47,684 nucleotides of DNA from an uncultured Prevotella sp. GTDB taxonomy: Bacteria; Bacteroidota; Bacteroidia; Bacteroidales; Bacteroidaceae. Positions within the stretch are counted from its first letter, which is position 1, and every line of letters begins with the position of its first letter. This document shows, in pieces, positions 7,874 through 17,000 of the stretch. The position numbers and the translations under genes were made by a program. The DNA lies in NCBI GenBank assembly GCA_905233985.1, contig CAJOFA010000022.1, positions 1-47,684 of the forward strand. Direction: 5' to 3'. Below the pieces are notes generated by a model that did not search any database, had not been told where the DNA came from, and saw nothing but the letters and a program-made list of their open reading frames with translations.

Positions 7874-8505
7874 GTACGATAGCAGCCGATACCATTGCCT
7901 ATAATGCCTCGCGCATCGCCGAGTGGCAGCAGATGGACGCCTACGACTACAACCGTGAAGCGGTGGAGTCGCAGTCGGATTTGCTGCAATGGCTTATCGG
8001 TATGCTCATGCAGCTCATTGACGACATGATACAAGGGGTGGTGCGCCTTGACATCACCACTTATGTGTTCATTGCCATCGTTGTCATCTTGTTGGCGGTG
8101 TTCTGCTGGCTCATCTATAAATACCGTCCGGCCATCTTCGGCAGACGGAAGAAAGACGACCTTGACTACGAACTGGAGGAGGACAACATCTACGGCATCG
8201 ACTTTGACGTCGAGCTGAAGAAGGCGCTCGACCGCAGCGACTACCGTGAGGCGGTACGTCTGAAATATCTGCAGACGTTGAAACTGCTGACCGATGCAGA
8301 ACGCATCGACTGGCAGTTGCACAAGACAGCCACACAGTACAGTCTGGAGTTCCCCGACGCAACGTTCCAGCAGATGACCAACCATTTCCTCCGCATCCGC
8401 TATGGCTACTTCCAGGCCACAGCTGAGATTTATGAGGAAATGGCGGCGGACTATGCTTCACTCTCCGCCCTTCACCCTTCATCAAAGAAAGGAGGTGAGT
8501 CATGA
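7870..8505 (+). CDS. DUF4129 domain membrane protein
   Basis: A 211-residue protein with one clear transmembrane helix (residues 57-79, TTYVFIAIVVILLAVFCWLI) and a C-terminal cytosolic DUF4129 region about 105-200 (ALDRSDYREAVRLKYLQTLK, then a Tyr-rich helix FLRIRYGYFQATAEIY). DUF4129 proteins lie beside MoxR and DUF58 genes and transglutaminase-like proteins. Both ends overlap their neighbours by ATGA. The C-terminus (LHPSSKKGGES) comes from a C-rich, repeat-like DNA stretch next to the following Shine-Dalgarno-like AAAGGAGGTGA, which suits the start of the next gene. Confidence 0.82.
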   Translation: MSTIAADTIAYNASRIAEWQQMDAYDYNREAVESQSDLLQWLIGMLMQLIDDMIQGVVRLDITTYVFIAIVVILLAVFCWLIYKYRPAIFGRRKKDDLDYELEEDNIYGIDFDVELKKALDRSDYREAVRLKYLQTLKLLTDAERIDWQLHKTATQYSLEFPDATFQQMTNHFLRIRYGYFQATAEIYEEMAADYASLSALHPSSKKGGES

Positions 8506-9755
8506 AGCTGAACCGCTGGTTTGTTATCGGAGTCGTGGCCTTCCTGCTCATCATCTTCCTGCTACACTACCAGATGCCGAGGGAGTTTGCATGGACCCCT
8601 ACCTACGCCCACTACGACCATGAGCCTTTCGGCTGTTACGTGTTCGACAGTCTACTGAACGAGGACATGCCGCAAGGTTACAGTGTGACGAACAGATCGC
8701 TTCCCCAGCTGGCTAAGGACAGTACGCCACGTGGTATCCTCGTCGTCGCCGACGACGCTTCGCTAACACAAATTGACGTAGATGCCATTTATCAGATGAT
8801 GAACTGCGGCAGTCAGGTGCTGGTGGCATCAAACCATTTCGGCAGGCTGGAGGACACCCTGAAGCTGGAGACCGAATACACGTACATCTATCGAAAACTC
8901 AAGGACTTCATCAAGAAGAAAGAAGGACGTGACACATTGCGCTGGGTTACCGACACGCTGGGCACACAGCCGCGTGATTACATGCTCTTCAGTCCTTTGT
9001 GCGAATGGTATATCAGAGATGCTGTCATTGTTGACTCATTGCCAGGAGACTCTGTCAGGGAGAGACCTTACCATGACAGTATCAGTTACATGGCGACGTT
9101 CAACAACCGGCCTATCGCCTACACCCAGCAAGTGGGACGCGGAAGGCTCACCATCGTCAGCGCACCGCTGCTGTTCACCAACTACACCATGCTCGACATG
9201 GACAATGCCGGACTCGTATTCCGCTTCCTATCTACCATGAAGCACCTGCCAGTGGTGCGCACAACAACATTCTGCCCCGAGGCGGAGGATGCGTCACAGC
9301 TCACGCCGCTACGCTATTTCCTCTCCCAGCCGCCCCTGCGGTGGGCAATTTATCTGTCGCTGGGTTTGGCAGTGCTATGTCTCCTCTTTGGAACACGACG
9401 GCGCCAGCGTGTCATTCCCGTGATGAAGGAGCCCGAAAACCACACCATTGAATTCATCGAGCTCATCGGCACGCTCTACTACCAGAGCCGTGAGCGGCGC
9501 TCGCTGGTGCTGCGCAAGTACACCTACTTCGCTGAGGAACTGCGCCGCACGATACATGTTGACATCACCGACGACGAAGACGACGGCACGGAGATGCAGA
9601 CCATCGCCAACCAGTCGGGCATCCCCGTCGAGGACGTGCAACGCCTCATCGAGGAGCTGCGTCTGTTAGAGGCAGCCGACGATGAGACAGAGATCAGCCG
9701 CAAGGAGATGAAACGCCTCATAGACGAAATGAACAGAATCATTAAAAACATATAG
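8502..9755 (+). CDS. DUF4350 domain-containing membrane protein
   Basis: A 417-residue protein with an N-terminal transmembrane helix (residues 6-24, WFVIGVVAFLLIIFLLHY), an extracytoplasmic DUF4350 region to about residue 275 (YDHEPFGCYVFDSLL, RGILVVADDASLTQID, a GATase-like strand pattern), a second helix near 280-297, and a cytosolic helical tail. An unusually good Shine-Dalgarno sequence (AAAGGAGGTGA) precedes the ATG, inside the preceding gene. It belongs to the same operon as DUF4129, MoxR and DUF58. Confidence 0.82.
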   Translation: MKLNRWFVIGVVAFLLIIFLLHYQMPREFAWTPTYAHYDHEPFGCYVFDSLLNEDMPQGYSVTNRSLPQLAKDSTPRGILVVADDASLTQIDVDAIYQMMNCGSQVLVASNHFGRLEDTLKLETEYTYIYRKLKDFIKKKEGRDTLRWVTDTLGTQPRDYMLFSPLCEWYIRDAVIVDSLPGDSVRERPYHDSISYMATFNNRPIAYTQQVGRGRLTIVSAPLLFTNYTMLDMDNAGLVFRFLSTMKHLPVVRTTTFCPEAEDASQLTPLRYFLSQPPLRWAIYLSLGLAVLCLLFGTRRRQRVIPVMKEPENHTIEFIELIGTLYYQSRERRSLVLRKYTYFAEELRRTIHVDITDDEDDGTEMQTIANQSGIPVEDVQRLIEELRLLEAADDETEISRKEMKRLIDEMNRIIKNI

Positions 9756-9759
9756 ACTT

Positions 9760-9791
9760 ATGGACAACAGACAACAGACAACAGACGACGG
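9760..9791 (+). repeat. Short tandem repeat inside the moxR start
   Basis: The motif ACAACAG is repeated three times in a row with one base between copies (7-8 bp period), then decays to ACGACGG. It covers the start codon and encodes the non-conserved N-terminal residues of the MoxR protein. Confidence 0.7.
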
Positions 9792-10755
9792 ACAGAGAGT
9801 CCCGACCGACCTGACGCAGTTTGCCGAAAAGATACAACAGCTGCGCGACAGTATTGCCGAGGTCATCGTAGGCCAGCGGTTTACCGTTGACCTCATCCTC
9901 ACCGCCATTCTTGCCGACGGCCATGTGCTCATCGAGGGTGTCCCTGGCGTGGCCAAGACACTATTGGCACGTACCATCGCCAAACTCATCGACACCAAGT
10001 TCAGCCGCGTGCAGTTCACGCCCGACCTCATGCCGAGCGATGTCGTGGGCACCACAGTGTTCAACATGAAGAACAGTGAGTTCGAGTTCCACCCAGGTCC
10101 TGTTTTTGCCGACATCATCCTCGTTGACGAAATCAACCGTGCACCAGCCAAGACACAGGCTGCCCTGTTCGAAGTTATGGAGGAACGACAGGTGACCATC
10201 GACGGCACAACGCACCGCATGGGTGACGTCTATACCATCCTTGCCACGCAGAACCCTGTGGAGCAGGAGGGAACCTACAAGCTACCCGAGGCGCAGACCG
10301 ACCGTTTCCTCATGAAGATTACCATGGGCTACCCCTCACTCGACGAGGAGGTACAGGTGCTGGAGCGCCATCACACGAACGCCAGGCTGACGCGCCTCGA
10401 AGACCTGAAGCCTGTCATCACCCATGACGAACTGCTCCAGTTGCGCAGTATGCTGCAGCAAGTATATGTGGAGCCGTCACTACTGCGTTACATCGCCGCC
10501 ATCGTACAGCAGACACGCCAGTCGAAAGCCGTCTTCCTCGGTGCATCGCCGCGTGCCTCAGTAGCCATGCTACAGGCATCCAAAGCCTTCGCCCTGCTCT
10601 CGGGCCGCGACTTCGTGACACCCGAAGACATCAAATTCGTTACACCGAGCATCCTGCAGCACCGTCTCATCCTCACCGCCGAGGCAGAGATGGAGGGTCA
10701 CACTGCCCTCAAGGTCACGCAGCGACTTATTGACAAAGTGGAAGTACCGAAATAA
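9760..10755 (+). CDS. MoxR family AAA+ ATPase
   Basis: A 331-residue MoxR-type AAA+ ATPase, thought to act as a chaperone for von Willebrand factor A/DUF58 partners. Walker A GVPGVAKT is at 60-67, Walker B IILVDEINRAPAKTQAALFE at 119-138, sensor 1 in TILATQNPVEQEGTY and the arginine finger in LPEAQTDRF. The N-terminus MDNRQQTTDDGQR is encoded by a short tandem array (ACAACAG repeated) and is absent from typical MoxR proteins; the conserved part starts near residue 18. Confidence 0.93.
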   Translation: MDNRQQTTDDGQRVPTDLTQFAEKIQQLRDSIAEVIVGQRFTVDLILTAILADGHVLIEGVPGVAKTLLARTIAKLIDTKFSRVQFTPDLMPSDVVGTTVFNMKNSEFEFHPGPVFADIILVDEINRAPAKTQAALFEVMEERQVTIDGTTHRMGDVYTILATQNPVEQEGTYKLPEAQTDRFLMKITMGYPSLDEEVQVLERHHTNARLTRLEDLKPVITHDELLQLRSMLQQVYVEPSLLRYIAAIVQQTRQSKAVFLGASPRASVAMLQASKAFALLSGRDFVTPEDIKFVTPSILQHRLILTAEAEMEGHTALKVTQRLIDKVEVPK

Positions 10756-10762
10756 GGATTGA

Positions 10763-12163
10763 ATGTTTTTGACGCGTAGATTCTATATCGTAGCCATAGT
10801 GGTCATCCTCTGCATTGCCAGCGGATTCCTGTGGAGCCCGATGTTCTTCATCGGGAAGATTCTGCTGTGGCTGTTCCTCACCGCAGTAGTAGTTGACGTT
10901 GTCCTGTTAGGAGCAAGGAGCAAGGGGCAGGGAGCAAGAGGCATCTACGCTCAGCGCATTCTTTCTGACCGTTTCTCCAACGGCGATGACAACGAGGTAC
11001 GGTTGCGCATCGAGAACAACTACCCGTTCACGGTTCACGTCGAGGTCATCGATGAGGTACCCGTCATCTTCCAGCGCCGTGACATCAGCTTCCACGCCAT
11101 CGTGCCGAGCCGCGAGGCACAGACCATCAAGTACCGGCTGCGCCCCACACGTCGCGGCAGCTACGGCTTCGGTCAGATACGCGTGTTCACTGCCTCACCC
11201 CTCGGACTGCTCTTCCGGCGCTTCACGCTCGGCGAGCCGCACGACGTGAAGGTTTATCCCTCGTTCCTCATGCTCCATCAGTATGAACTGCTGGCCATCT
11301 CGAACAACCTCACCGAGCTGGGCATCAAACGCATCCGCCGTGTGGGTCATCACACCGACTTCGAACAAATCAAGGACTACGTGGCAGGCGATGACTTCCG
11401 CACCATCAACTGGAAAGCCTCTGCCCGTCGCTCGAAGCTCATGGTCAACGTCTATCAGGACGAGCGCTCGCAGCACATCTACAACGTCATCGACAAGGGA
11501 CGCGTCATGCAGCAGGCCTTCAACGGCATGACACTGCTCGACTATGCCATCAATGCATCGCTCGTGCTCTCCTACATCGCCATGAACAAGGAAGACCGTG
11601 CAGGACTCATCACCTTCAACGAGCAGTTCGACACCTTCGTGCCCGCCTCGAAGCAGCCCGGTCACATGCAGCTGCTCATGGAGACGCTCTACGCCCAGCA
11701 GACCACCTTCGGCGAGACGGACTACTCGTCGCTCGTCATCCACCTGAACAAATACGTCAACAAGCGTTCGCTCATCGTGCTCTACACCAACTTCTCAGGC
11801 ATGGTCAGCATGAAGCGCCAACTGCCATTCCTGCAGCAGATCAACTCCCGGCATCGCCTGCTCGTCGTCTTCTTCGAGGACGAACAGCTGAAGGAGTACA
11901 TACAAGCCCCCCTAAATCCCCCCAAAAAAGGGGACTTGCCTACGGACTCTGGAAGTAAGTCTCCCCTTCCGGGGAGGTTTGGTGGGGTTTCCACAGAATC
12001 CTACTACCGCCACGTCATGGCCGACCGTTTCGTCTATGAACAGCGTCTCATCGTCAGCACCCTGCGTCAGCATGGCATCCTGTCACTACTCACCACACCG
12101 CAACAGCTCAGCGTCGATGTCATCAACCGCTACCTTGAGATGAAACAGCGCCAGCAGATCTAA
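10763..12163 (+). CDS. DUF58 domain-containing protein with two in-frame insertions
   Basis: A 466-residue protein with two N-terminal transmembrane helices (residues 7-25 and 30-49) and the DUF58 signature DYVAGDDFRTINWKASARR at 205-223, followed by a vWA-like region. It is the usual partner of MoxR, 7 bp upstream. Two segments look foreign: residues 50-60 (GARSKGQGARG), from a GGAGCAAG-type repeat, and residues 383-410, rich in Pro, Gly and Lys, from a C/G-run palindromic element. Both keep the frame and fall at a membrane boundary or surface-loop position. Confidence 0.88.
   Translation: MFLTRRFYIVAIVVILCIASGFLWSPMFFIGKILLWLFLTAVVVDVVLLGARSKGQGARGIYAQRILSDRFSNGDDNEVRLRIENNYPFTVHVEVIDEVPVIFQRRDISFHAIVPSREAQTIKYRLRPTRRGSYGFGQIRVFTASPLGLLFRRFTLGEPHDVKVYPSFLMLHQYELLAISNNLTELGIKRIRRVGHHTDFEQIKDYVAGDDFRTINWKASARRSKLMVNVYQDERSQHIYNVIDKGRVMQQAFNGMTLLDYAINASLVLSYIAMNKEDRAGLITFNEQFDTFVPASKQPGHMQLLMETLYAQQTTFGETDYSSLVIHLNKYVNKRSLIVLYTNFSGMVSMKRQLPFLQQINSRHRLLVVFFEDEQLKEYIQAPLNPPKKGDLPTDSGSKSPLPGRFGGVSTESYYRHVMADRFVYEQRLIVSTLRQHGILSLLTTPQQLSVDVINRYLEMKQRQQI
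10911..10941 (+). repeat. GAGCAAG-type tandem repeat inside the DUF58 gene
   Basis: Copies of GAGCAAG and close variants follow one another for 31 bp just after the second transmembrane helix is encoded. The protein reads GARSKGQGARG here, unlike the rest of the domain. Confidence 0.65.
11905..11993 (+). repeat. Palindromic C/G-run element inserted in frame in the DUF58 gene
   Basis: Two arms of about 34 bp form an imperfect inverted repeat: the left arm has C runs then AAAAAAGGGGACTT, the right arm AAGTCTCCCCTTCCGGGG then GGTTTGGTGGGGTTT. Together they encode about 28 residues rich in Pro, Gly, Ser and Lys (383-410), for example PLNPPKKGDLPTDSG. A partial relative lies at 21640-21676. It resembles the small palindromic elements known to sit inside reading frames in other bacteria. 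Confidence 0.75.
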
Positions 12164-12167
12164 CTAT

Positions 12168-12409
12168 CGGTTGACTTTTGGCAGTGCACTTGTTGACTTA
12201 AGTCAGCAAACTTGTTGACTCCAGTCAGCAGATATTTTGACTTAAGTCAGCAGACCTGCTGACTTAAGTCGACAGGATGGTTAAAGGCCTTCGGGCATAC
12301 GGTTAAAAGCCTCCGCACTTACGCTTATAAGCTTCCGGGCATACACTTAAAAGGCCTTTAGCATTGAGTTAAAGGCCTTTTAAGTAAAAACAGAAAGCCT
12401 TTCTTTATA
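12168..12409. repeat. Array of eleven exactly 22-bp units, mostly with a dyad centre
   Basis: Eleven consecutive units start at 12168, 12190, 12212, 12234, 12256, 12278, 12300, 12322, 12344, 12366 and 12388 with no insertion or deletion. Units 2-5 share the core TGACTTAAGTCA or a variant of it; units 6-11 share TTAAAGGCCTTC-like cores (AAAGGCCTTT in 9 and 10). In nearly all the symmetry centre falls between positions 10 and 11 of the unit, though the core changes halfway. The array fills the gap between the convergent DUF58 and nucleotidase genes and reaches the latter's stop codon. Confidence 0.9.
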
Positions 12410-12880
12410 TAGAAGAAGGATTCAGCAAATAATCAAGAACAGTTTTCCAATCAGGGAATCGCTCCGAGCCGAACTGAATCCACTCACCCTTGAATTCACT
12501 GGTGCCATTCTTCCCACGGTCGTCAATCAGGTAGTCACCCTCAACAAGGTCTTTTCGGTGAGTGATAATCATTCGCTTATGGAACACATCATCAAAGTAT
12601 TTGGTTACCCACGTCACCTTATCAGACCAGGCAGATGGATTCTTCCAAGGAGCAGTAGAGAGAATGAAGACATCATACACCTCTGCCAATTTATGAACAG
12701 CCTCAATAGCCCCGGCATAGGATCCATCTTTCCGAACAATCCAGGAATCTCATCCAATCGGTCTTTGTCATCAGGTCCCTTTGCCCTATACTTATTCTTG
12801 GTTTCTTCATCAATCCTGTCAAGTCCTGATTGGAAATCAACCAGCACATTATCCATATCAAAGAAAAGTCGCTTCTTCAT
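12405..12880 (-). pseudogene. 5'(3')-deoxyribonucleotidase (NT5C-like HAD phosphatase), frameshifted
   Basis: A HAD-superfamily nucleotidase split between two frames. The 5' part begins MKKRLFFDMDNVLVDF, with the DxDN nucleophile motif, and runs to KMDPMPG. The 3' part resumes in another frame with LAEVYDVFILSTAPWKN and ends with the HAD motif IV region GDYLIDDRGKNG. The break is at a run of four C at 12710-12713 (GGGG on the coding strand); one more G restores a continuous protein of about 158 residues. It may be a real mutation, slippage or a sequencing error. An in-frame start 30 bp further upstream is possible. Confidence 0.82.
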
Positions 12881-12930
12881 TCTTTCCAACCCTTCATCCG
12901 TGTCGGGCACAACTATTATTAAACTACTTT

Positions 12931-13917
12931 TTACTCCACAATTTTGCCAGCCTTGTTGATTTTATACTTATTTCCATAGCTGTCCTCAACCTCAGCCTGT
13001 CCCTCATAGAATGGGTATGCCCATTCCCACTTATAGGGAAGAACCACCTTGCCTGTTTTGTCAATATAGCCATACTTGCCATTGGCTCCACAGGCTGGAG
13101 CTAAGCCCTCGCTGAACCTTCCTACACTTTTCCATTGGCAGGGGAGAACCACCTTGCCCGTCTTGTCGATAAAGCCATGCATCCCGTTTCCGTCTTTAAC
13201 ATAAGCCAGACCCTCGAAGAATGCTCCAGAATCGTCCCACTGGCAGGGAAGAACCACCTTGCCTGTTTTGTCAATATAGCCATACTTGCCATTGGCTCCA
13301 CAGACTGGAGCTAATCCTTCGCTAAACCACCTTGTATCTTTCCACTGGCAAGGGATTACCATCTTACCTGTCTTGTCGATAAAACCATACCTGCCATTGG
13401 CATCCTTAACCGAAGCCAGACCCTCGTAAAACCATCCCGTATCTTGCCACTGACAAGGAATGACCACCTTGCCTGTCTTGTCAATAAAGCCATACCTGCC
13501 GTTGGCATCCTTAACCTCAGCCAAGCCCTCTTGGAAAGACCCTGCATTTTTCCACTGACAAGGAATAACGACCTTACCTGCCTTGTCGATAAAGCCATAC
13601 ATGCCATTTGCGTCTTTAACAACAGCAAATCCTTCGCTGAATCTCCAAGCCCATTTCCATTGGCAGGGAACGACTACCTTGCCAGTCTTGTCGATAAAGC
13701 CATACATGCCGTTGGCGTCCTCTACCGAAGCCAGACCCTCATAGAAATCTTCTTGTTTTTGCCACTTTTTCTTGAGCGGTTTCTTCTTCGGAGGAGTTGT
13801 AGGTTTAACCGGTTTCGTTGGTGGACGCAGGTTATCAACGGTCTGCGCACAGGCATAAGGAACAGGTACTAACGACAGCACCAAGGCTGCGAAAATAATA
13901 GAAATGATTTGTTTCAT
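12931..13917 (-). CDS. Secreted WG-repeat protein
   Basis: A 328-residue protein with a signal peptide (first 25 residues, ending YACAQ), a Pro/Lys-rich linker (about 29-52) and eight consecutive 35-residue WG-type repeats, each close to FSEGLAxVKDANGxYGFIDK then TGKVVxPCQW. The last copy is divergent. WG repeats form beta structures of unclear function. The DNA copies are very similar and recombination-prone: about 59 bp at 13035-13093 recur identically at 13245-13303. It has a canonical promoter upstream. Confidence 0.9.
   Translation of the reverse strand: MKQIISIIFAALVLSLVPVPYACAQTVDNLRPPTKPVKPTTPPKKKPLKKKWQKQEDFYEGLASVEDANGMYGFIDKTGKVVVPCQWKWAWRFSEGFAVVKDANGMYGFIDKAGKVVIPCQWKNAGSFQEGLAEVKDANGRYGFIDKTGKVVIPCQWQDTGWFYEGLASVKDANGRYGFIDKTGKMVIPCQWKDTRWFSEGLAPVCGANGKYGYIDKTGKVVLPCQWDDSGAFFEGLAYVKDGNGMHGFIDKTGKVVLPCQWKSVGRFSEGLAPACGANGKYGYIDKTGKVVLPYKWEWAYPFYEGQAEVEDSYGNKYKINKAGKIVE
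13035..13303 (-). repeat. Near-identical intragenic repeat pair in the WG gene
   Basis: A stretch of about 59 bp (13035-13093) is repeated exactly 210 bp away (13245-13303), twice the 105-bp protein repeat. The other copies are more divergent, which suggests a recent duplication or gene conversion of a two-repeat block. Confidence 0.8.
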
Positions 13918-13943
13918 AAGTCATTGGTGTTAGTTATTTGCTG

Positions 13944-13975
13944 CAAAAGTAATACTTTTCCCGCAAACCTCCAAA
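13944..13975 (-). promoter_or_regulatory. Promoter of the WG-repeat gene
   Basis: Minus strand TTTG (13972-13975), 20 bp, TACTTTTG (13944-13951). The spacer contains GGTTTGCGGGAAAAGTAT and is nearly the same as that of the promoter at 24394-24425. Confidence 0.8.
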
Positions 13976-14040
13976 CAATTCGGCCTTGTTTTTCTTGCAC
14001 AGAGCCTGACAGAGTTGTTTGCACCTCTCTATCTATACAA

Positions 14041-14075
14041 AACCATGGTTGTCTCGTTTCGAGGCAACCATGGTT
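14041..14075 (-). terminator. Strong terminator after the giant AAA+ gene
   Basis: A perfect 11-bp stem (AACCATGGTTG with CAACCATGGTT) with an inner CTCG/CGAG extension, followed on the minus strand by TTTTG. It lies 24 bp past the stop of the five-module AAA+ gene and would end the six-gene operon. Confidence 0.8.
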
Positions 14076-14098
14076 CTTCTTTCTTTCAGCTCTATGTC

Positions 14099-17000
14099 TT
14101 AATCATCGGGAATGTCCTCGCGAGCAATGGTGACGAGGGCGTCGTCGCTAATGTCGGTGGCGTTGGCCAGACGGGTGTTCTGACGGTAGATGACTTCGTT
14201 GTAGAGCAGGGCCATCTCTGAGCGTCCACCCTCAACGTGACTACCGAAGTAGGCGGTGAGCGCATCATGGGCGTCGTCAGCCAGTTTCATGTTATGACGT
14301 GCCAAGTGGTCGATGAACAGACGCGACAACTCGTCGGGCGTGTAGTCGTCGAACACGAAACGGTCGTTGACGAACTCCGACAGGCGCGGCATGCGTTCCT
14401 CCACGGACTTCCACTCCACAGGGTTAGCCTCAATGACATAGATGGTCTTACCGTGTTGTGCCATGATCTCGTCGATGATACGGCGCTCGTTGTCGGGAGT
14501 AGCCGAATTGAGCATCTGGGCGGCGCTGAGCGTCTTCATGTGGTCGGGCGACTCGATGAGGTCGATGTCGGTCAGCACGTTAGCCATGATCTCCTTAAAC
14601 TCCTTCTGTCCGGTCTCGGGATGTCCGATGAAGGCGAAGCACATGCTGAGGTTGACGAACGGCGTGTGTGTCAGCTCGGCACGGCGACGGTTGAGCTTCA
14701 CCTGATTAAGCAGGTTCTCCATCTTCTTCTTCGCATTAACGGCACCGACGAGTCGGCTGAAAGGCTGCATGAGCGTCTGCGTAGGAGCCGAGGCTCCTGC
14801 CTTCTGACCTGTGATGTCCTGTAGGGTGAGCACCTTCAGCTCCTCGGGAGTACACTGGCCCTTGTTAAGCTTGTCGGCCAGACGTGCGCCCTGACGCTCC
14901 TTGGCCTGTTTGAAGATGTTGACCACAGCACCAGCATTACCAAACGACTGCGGATTACGCTGCTCATAGACAGTACGGAAGTAAGCCGACAGGCCCTGCT
15001 CAGCGGTTTCGTCGAGCTTCATGTCGTTCTTCTTCAGCAGGTTGCGGAATATCTGTTCCAGCTCAGCGGGCTGATAGTCGTCAAACTGTACCATACGGAA
15101 GCGACGCTCCAGTCCGCTGTTGGTTTTGAGAAACTGCGTCATCTCCTTCGTGTATCCTGCCAAGACGCAGACGAACTTACCTGCATCAGCGGTAAGTCGC
15201 TGCAACAGGGTGTTAATGGCTTCCTGTCCGAAACCGCCACCGCCATCGGCGCTCTTATCAAGCGAGTAAGCTTCGTCGATGAACAGCAGTCCACCCATGG
15301 CAGAGTCGATGACGTTGGATGTCTTGATGGCAGTCTGTCCGGTATAGCCTGCCACGAGGTCCTTCTCCGTCACTTCGACGAGATGACCGCGGCTGAGCAC
15401 ACCGAACGAAGTCAGGATATCAGCCACAAGACGGGCAACAGTAGTCTTACCCGTACCAGGGTTACCCATGAAGATATAGTGTGGTGCCTCGCGATGGGGT
15501 GTCTCTCCCGTCAGCTTCGCACGCTCCTCATCAGCACGGAACGACTCCACCATCTGACGCAGCTGCGTCTTGATGTTATCGAGACCGACCAGCTCGTCAA
15601 GAGCTGCGAGGGCTTCGTCGGGCGACAGCACCTTACGCTCCTCGAAGGGGATGTCCTCGGGCTGGATGGTCTGATAGACCTCAGCAGTACGCTGCTCCTT
15701 GGGCAACTCACGGATGCGGAGTGACAGACGAGCCTTGACTGCTTCGAGCAGTTTCGCCATCTCACCGGCATTACCCCAGTTCTTATCCTTCGTTGACAGC
15801 ATCTCGTTAATCTTGCGGAAGAGCACGGGCTGGAGGTTGTCGGCCAACGTGTAGCCCTGCTTGCGGGCCATCTGACGGAAGATCTGCATGAGTTCCTCAG
15901 CAGTATAGTCGGCAATATGGATGCGGTGAGTGATGCGACGGGCGATACCCTCGTTGACACGGATGAAGTTATCCATCGGAGCAGGATAGCCCGCAAGGAT
16001 GACAGCAAACTTACCGGCATCATCCTCCATGCGCTTCATCAGAACCTCGACAGCCTTCGTAGCCTCTTGGTCCTTCGTGCCGGCATCGTTGACGGGGGCG
16101 AAGGAGTAAGCCTCATCGATAAAGAGTATCTTACCCATAGCGAGGTCGCAGGCCTTACCCATCTCCTCACCAGAACTATTCTGGTACTTACCCACAATGT
16201 CCTTACGCTCACGCTCGATGACGTCGGGTGCAGACAACAGTTTCATGGAATAGAGTATCTCACCGAGCTTACGGGCCACGGTGGTCTTACCTGTACCCGG
16301 GTTACCGGTCAGGATGATGTTGAGCTTCATGGTCTGCTGCGTCTCAAGTCCCAGCTCCAGACGCTCGTCCATGTCTGCCTTTTGCGATGCTATCTCACGG
16401 ACAAATTCCTTGACGGCCTGCATACCCACGAAGTCACGGTCGAGGCTGGCAACAATCTCATCGACATTCAGCTCCTTCAGGGCGTCCTCACCCTCGATGT
16501 CGGAACGTGAGAACATGTAATCCTCGGTCTTGCCCTCCATCGACAGACGCTCGCGGTGACGCTCCAGAGCCTTGTCGAAGGCAGCCATCACCTCACGGGC
16601 ATTGCCGAAGTTCTTGGTGCGGCGCTTATACATCTTCTCGAAGAAGCGACCGAGCTTCTCGTCGGCATCTGTATCGGGCTGGTAACCTTCCTTCTTCATC
16701 TTACCACGGAATATCTCCGTCAGCTGCTCGGGCTCGTAGTCACGGAACTCGATGCGCTTATTGAAGCGTGAAGGAATACCAGAATTGGAATCGAAGAAGT
16801 CAAGCATCTCCTTGGTGTAGCCGGCAATAATGCAGACGAAGTCACCGCGACGCTCCTCAACGGGCTTCAACAGGGCATTGATCGCCTCACGACCGAAGTC
16901 GTTGGCATTGTCACCGCTGGCCAGCGTGTAAGCCTCATCGATGAACAGCACACCACCCATGGCCGACTCCACGACCTGACGCGTCTTAGGTGCCGTACCT

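Noticed and set aside
12168..12409. CRISPR array
   Set aside because: The units are contiguous with a 22-bp period, there are no unique spacers, the unit sequence drifts, and no cas gene is near.
13035..13700. Regularly spaced DNA repeats as a regulatory or CRISPR-like array
   Set aside because: The 105-bp period is the coding of 35-residue WG repeats in an intact secreted protein.
14237..14824. A 195-residue plus-strand frame within the giant AAA+ gene
   Set aside because: It is an antisense shadow; composition follows the complement of the AAA+ coding sequence.
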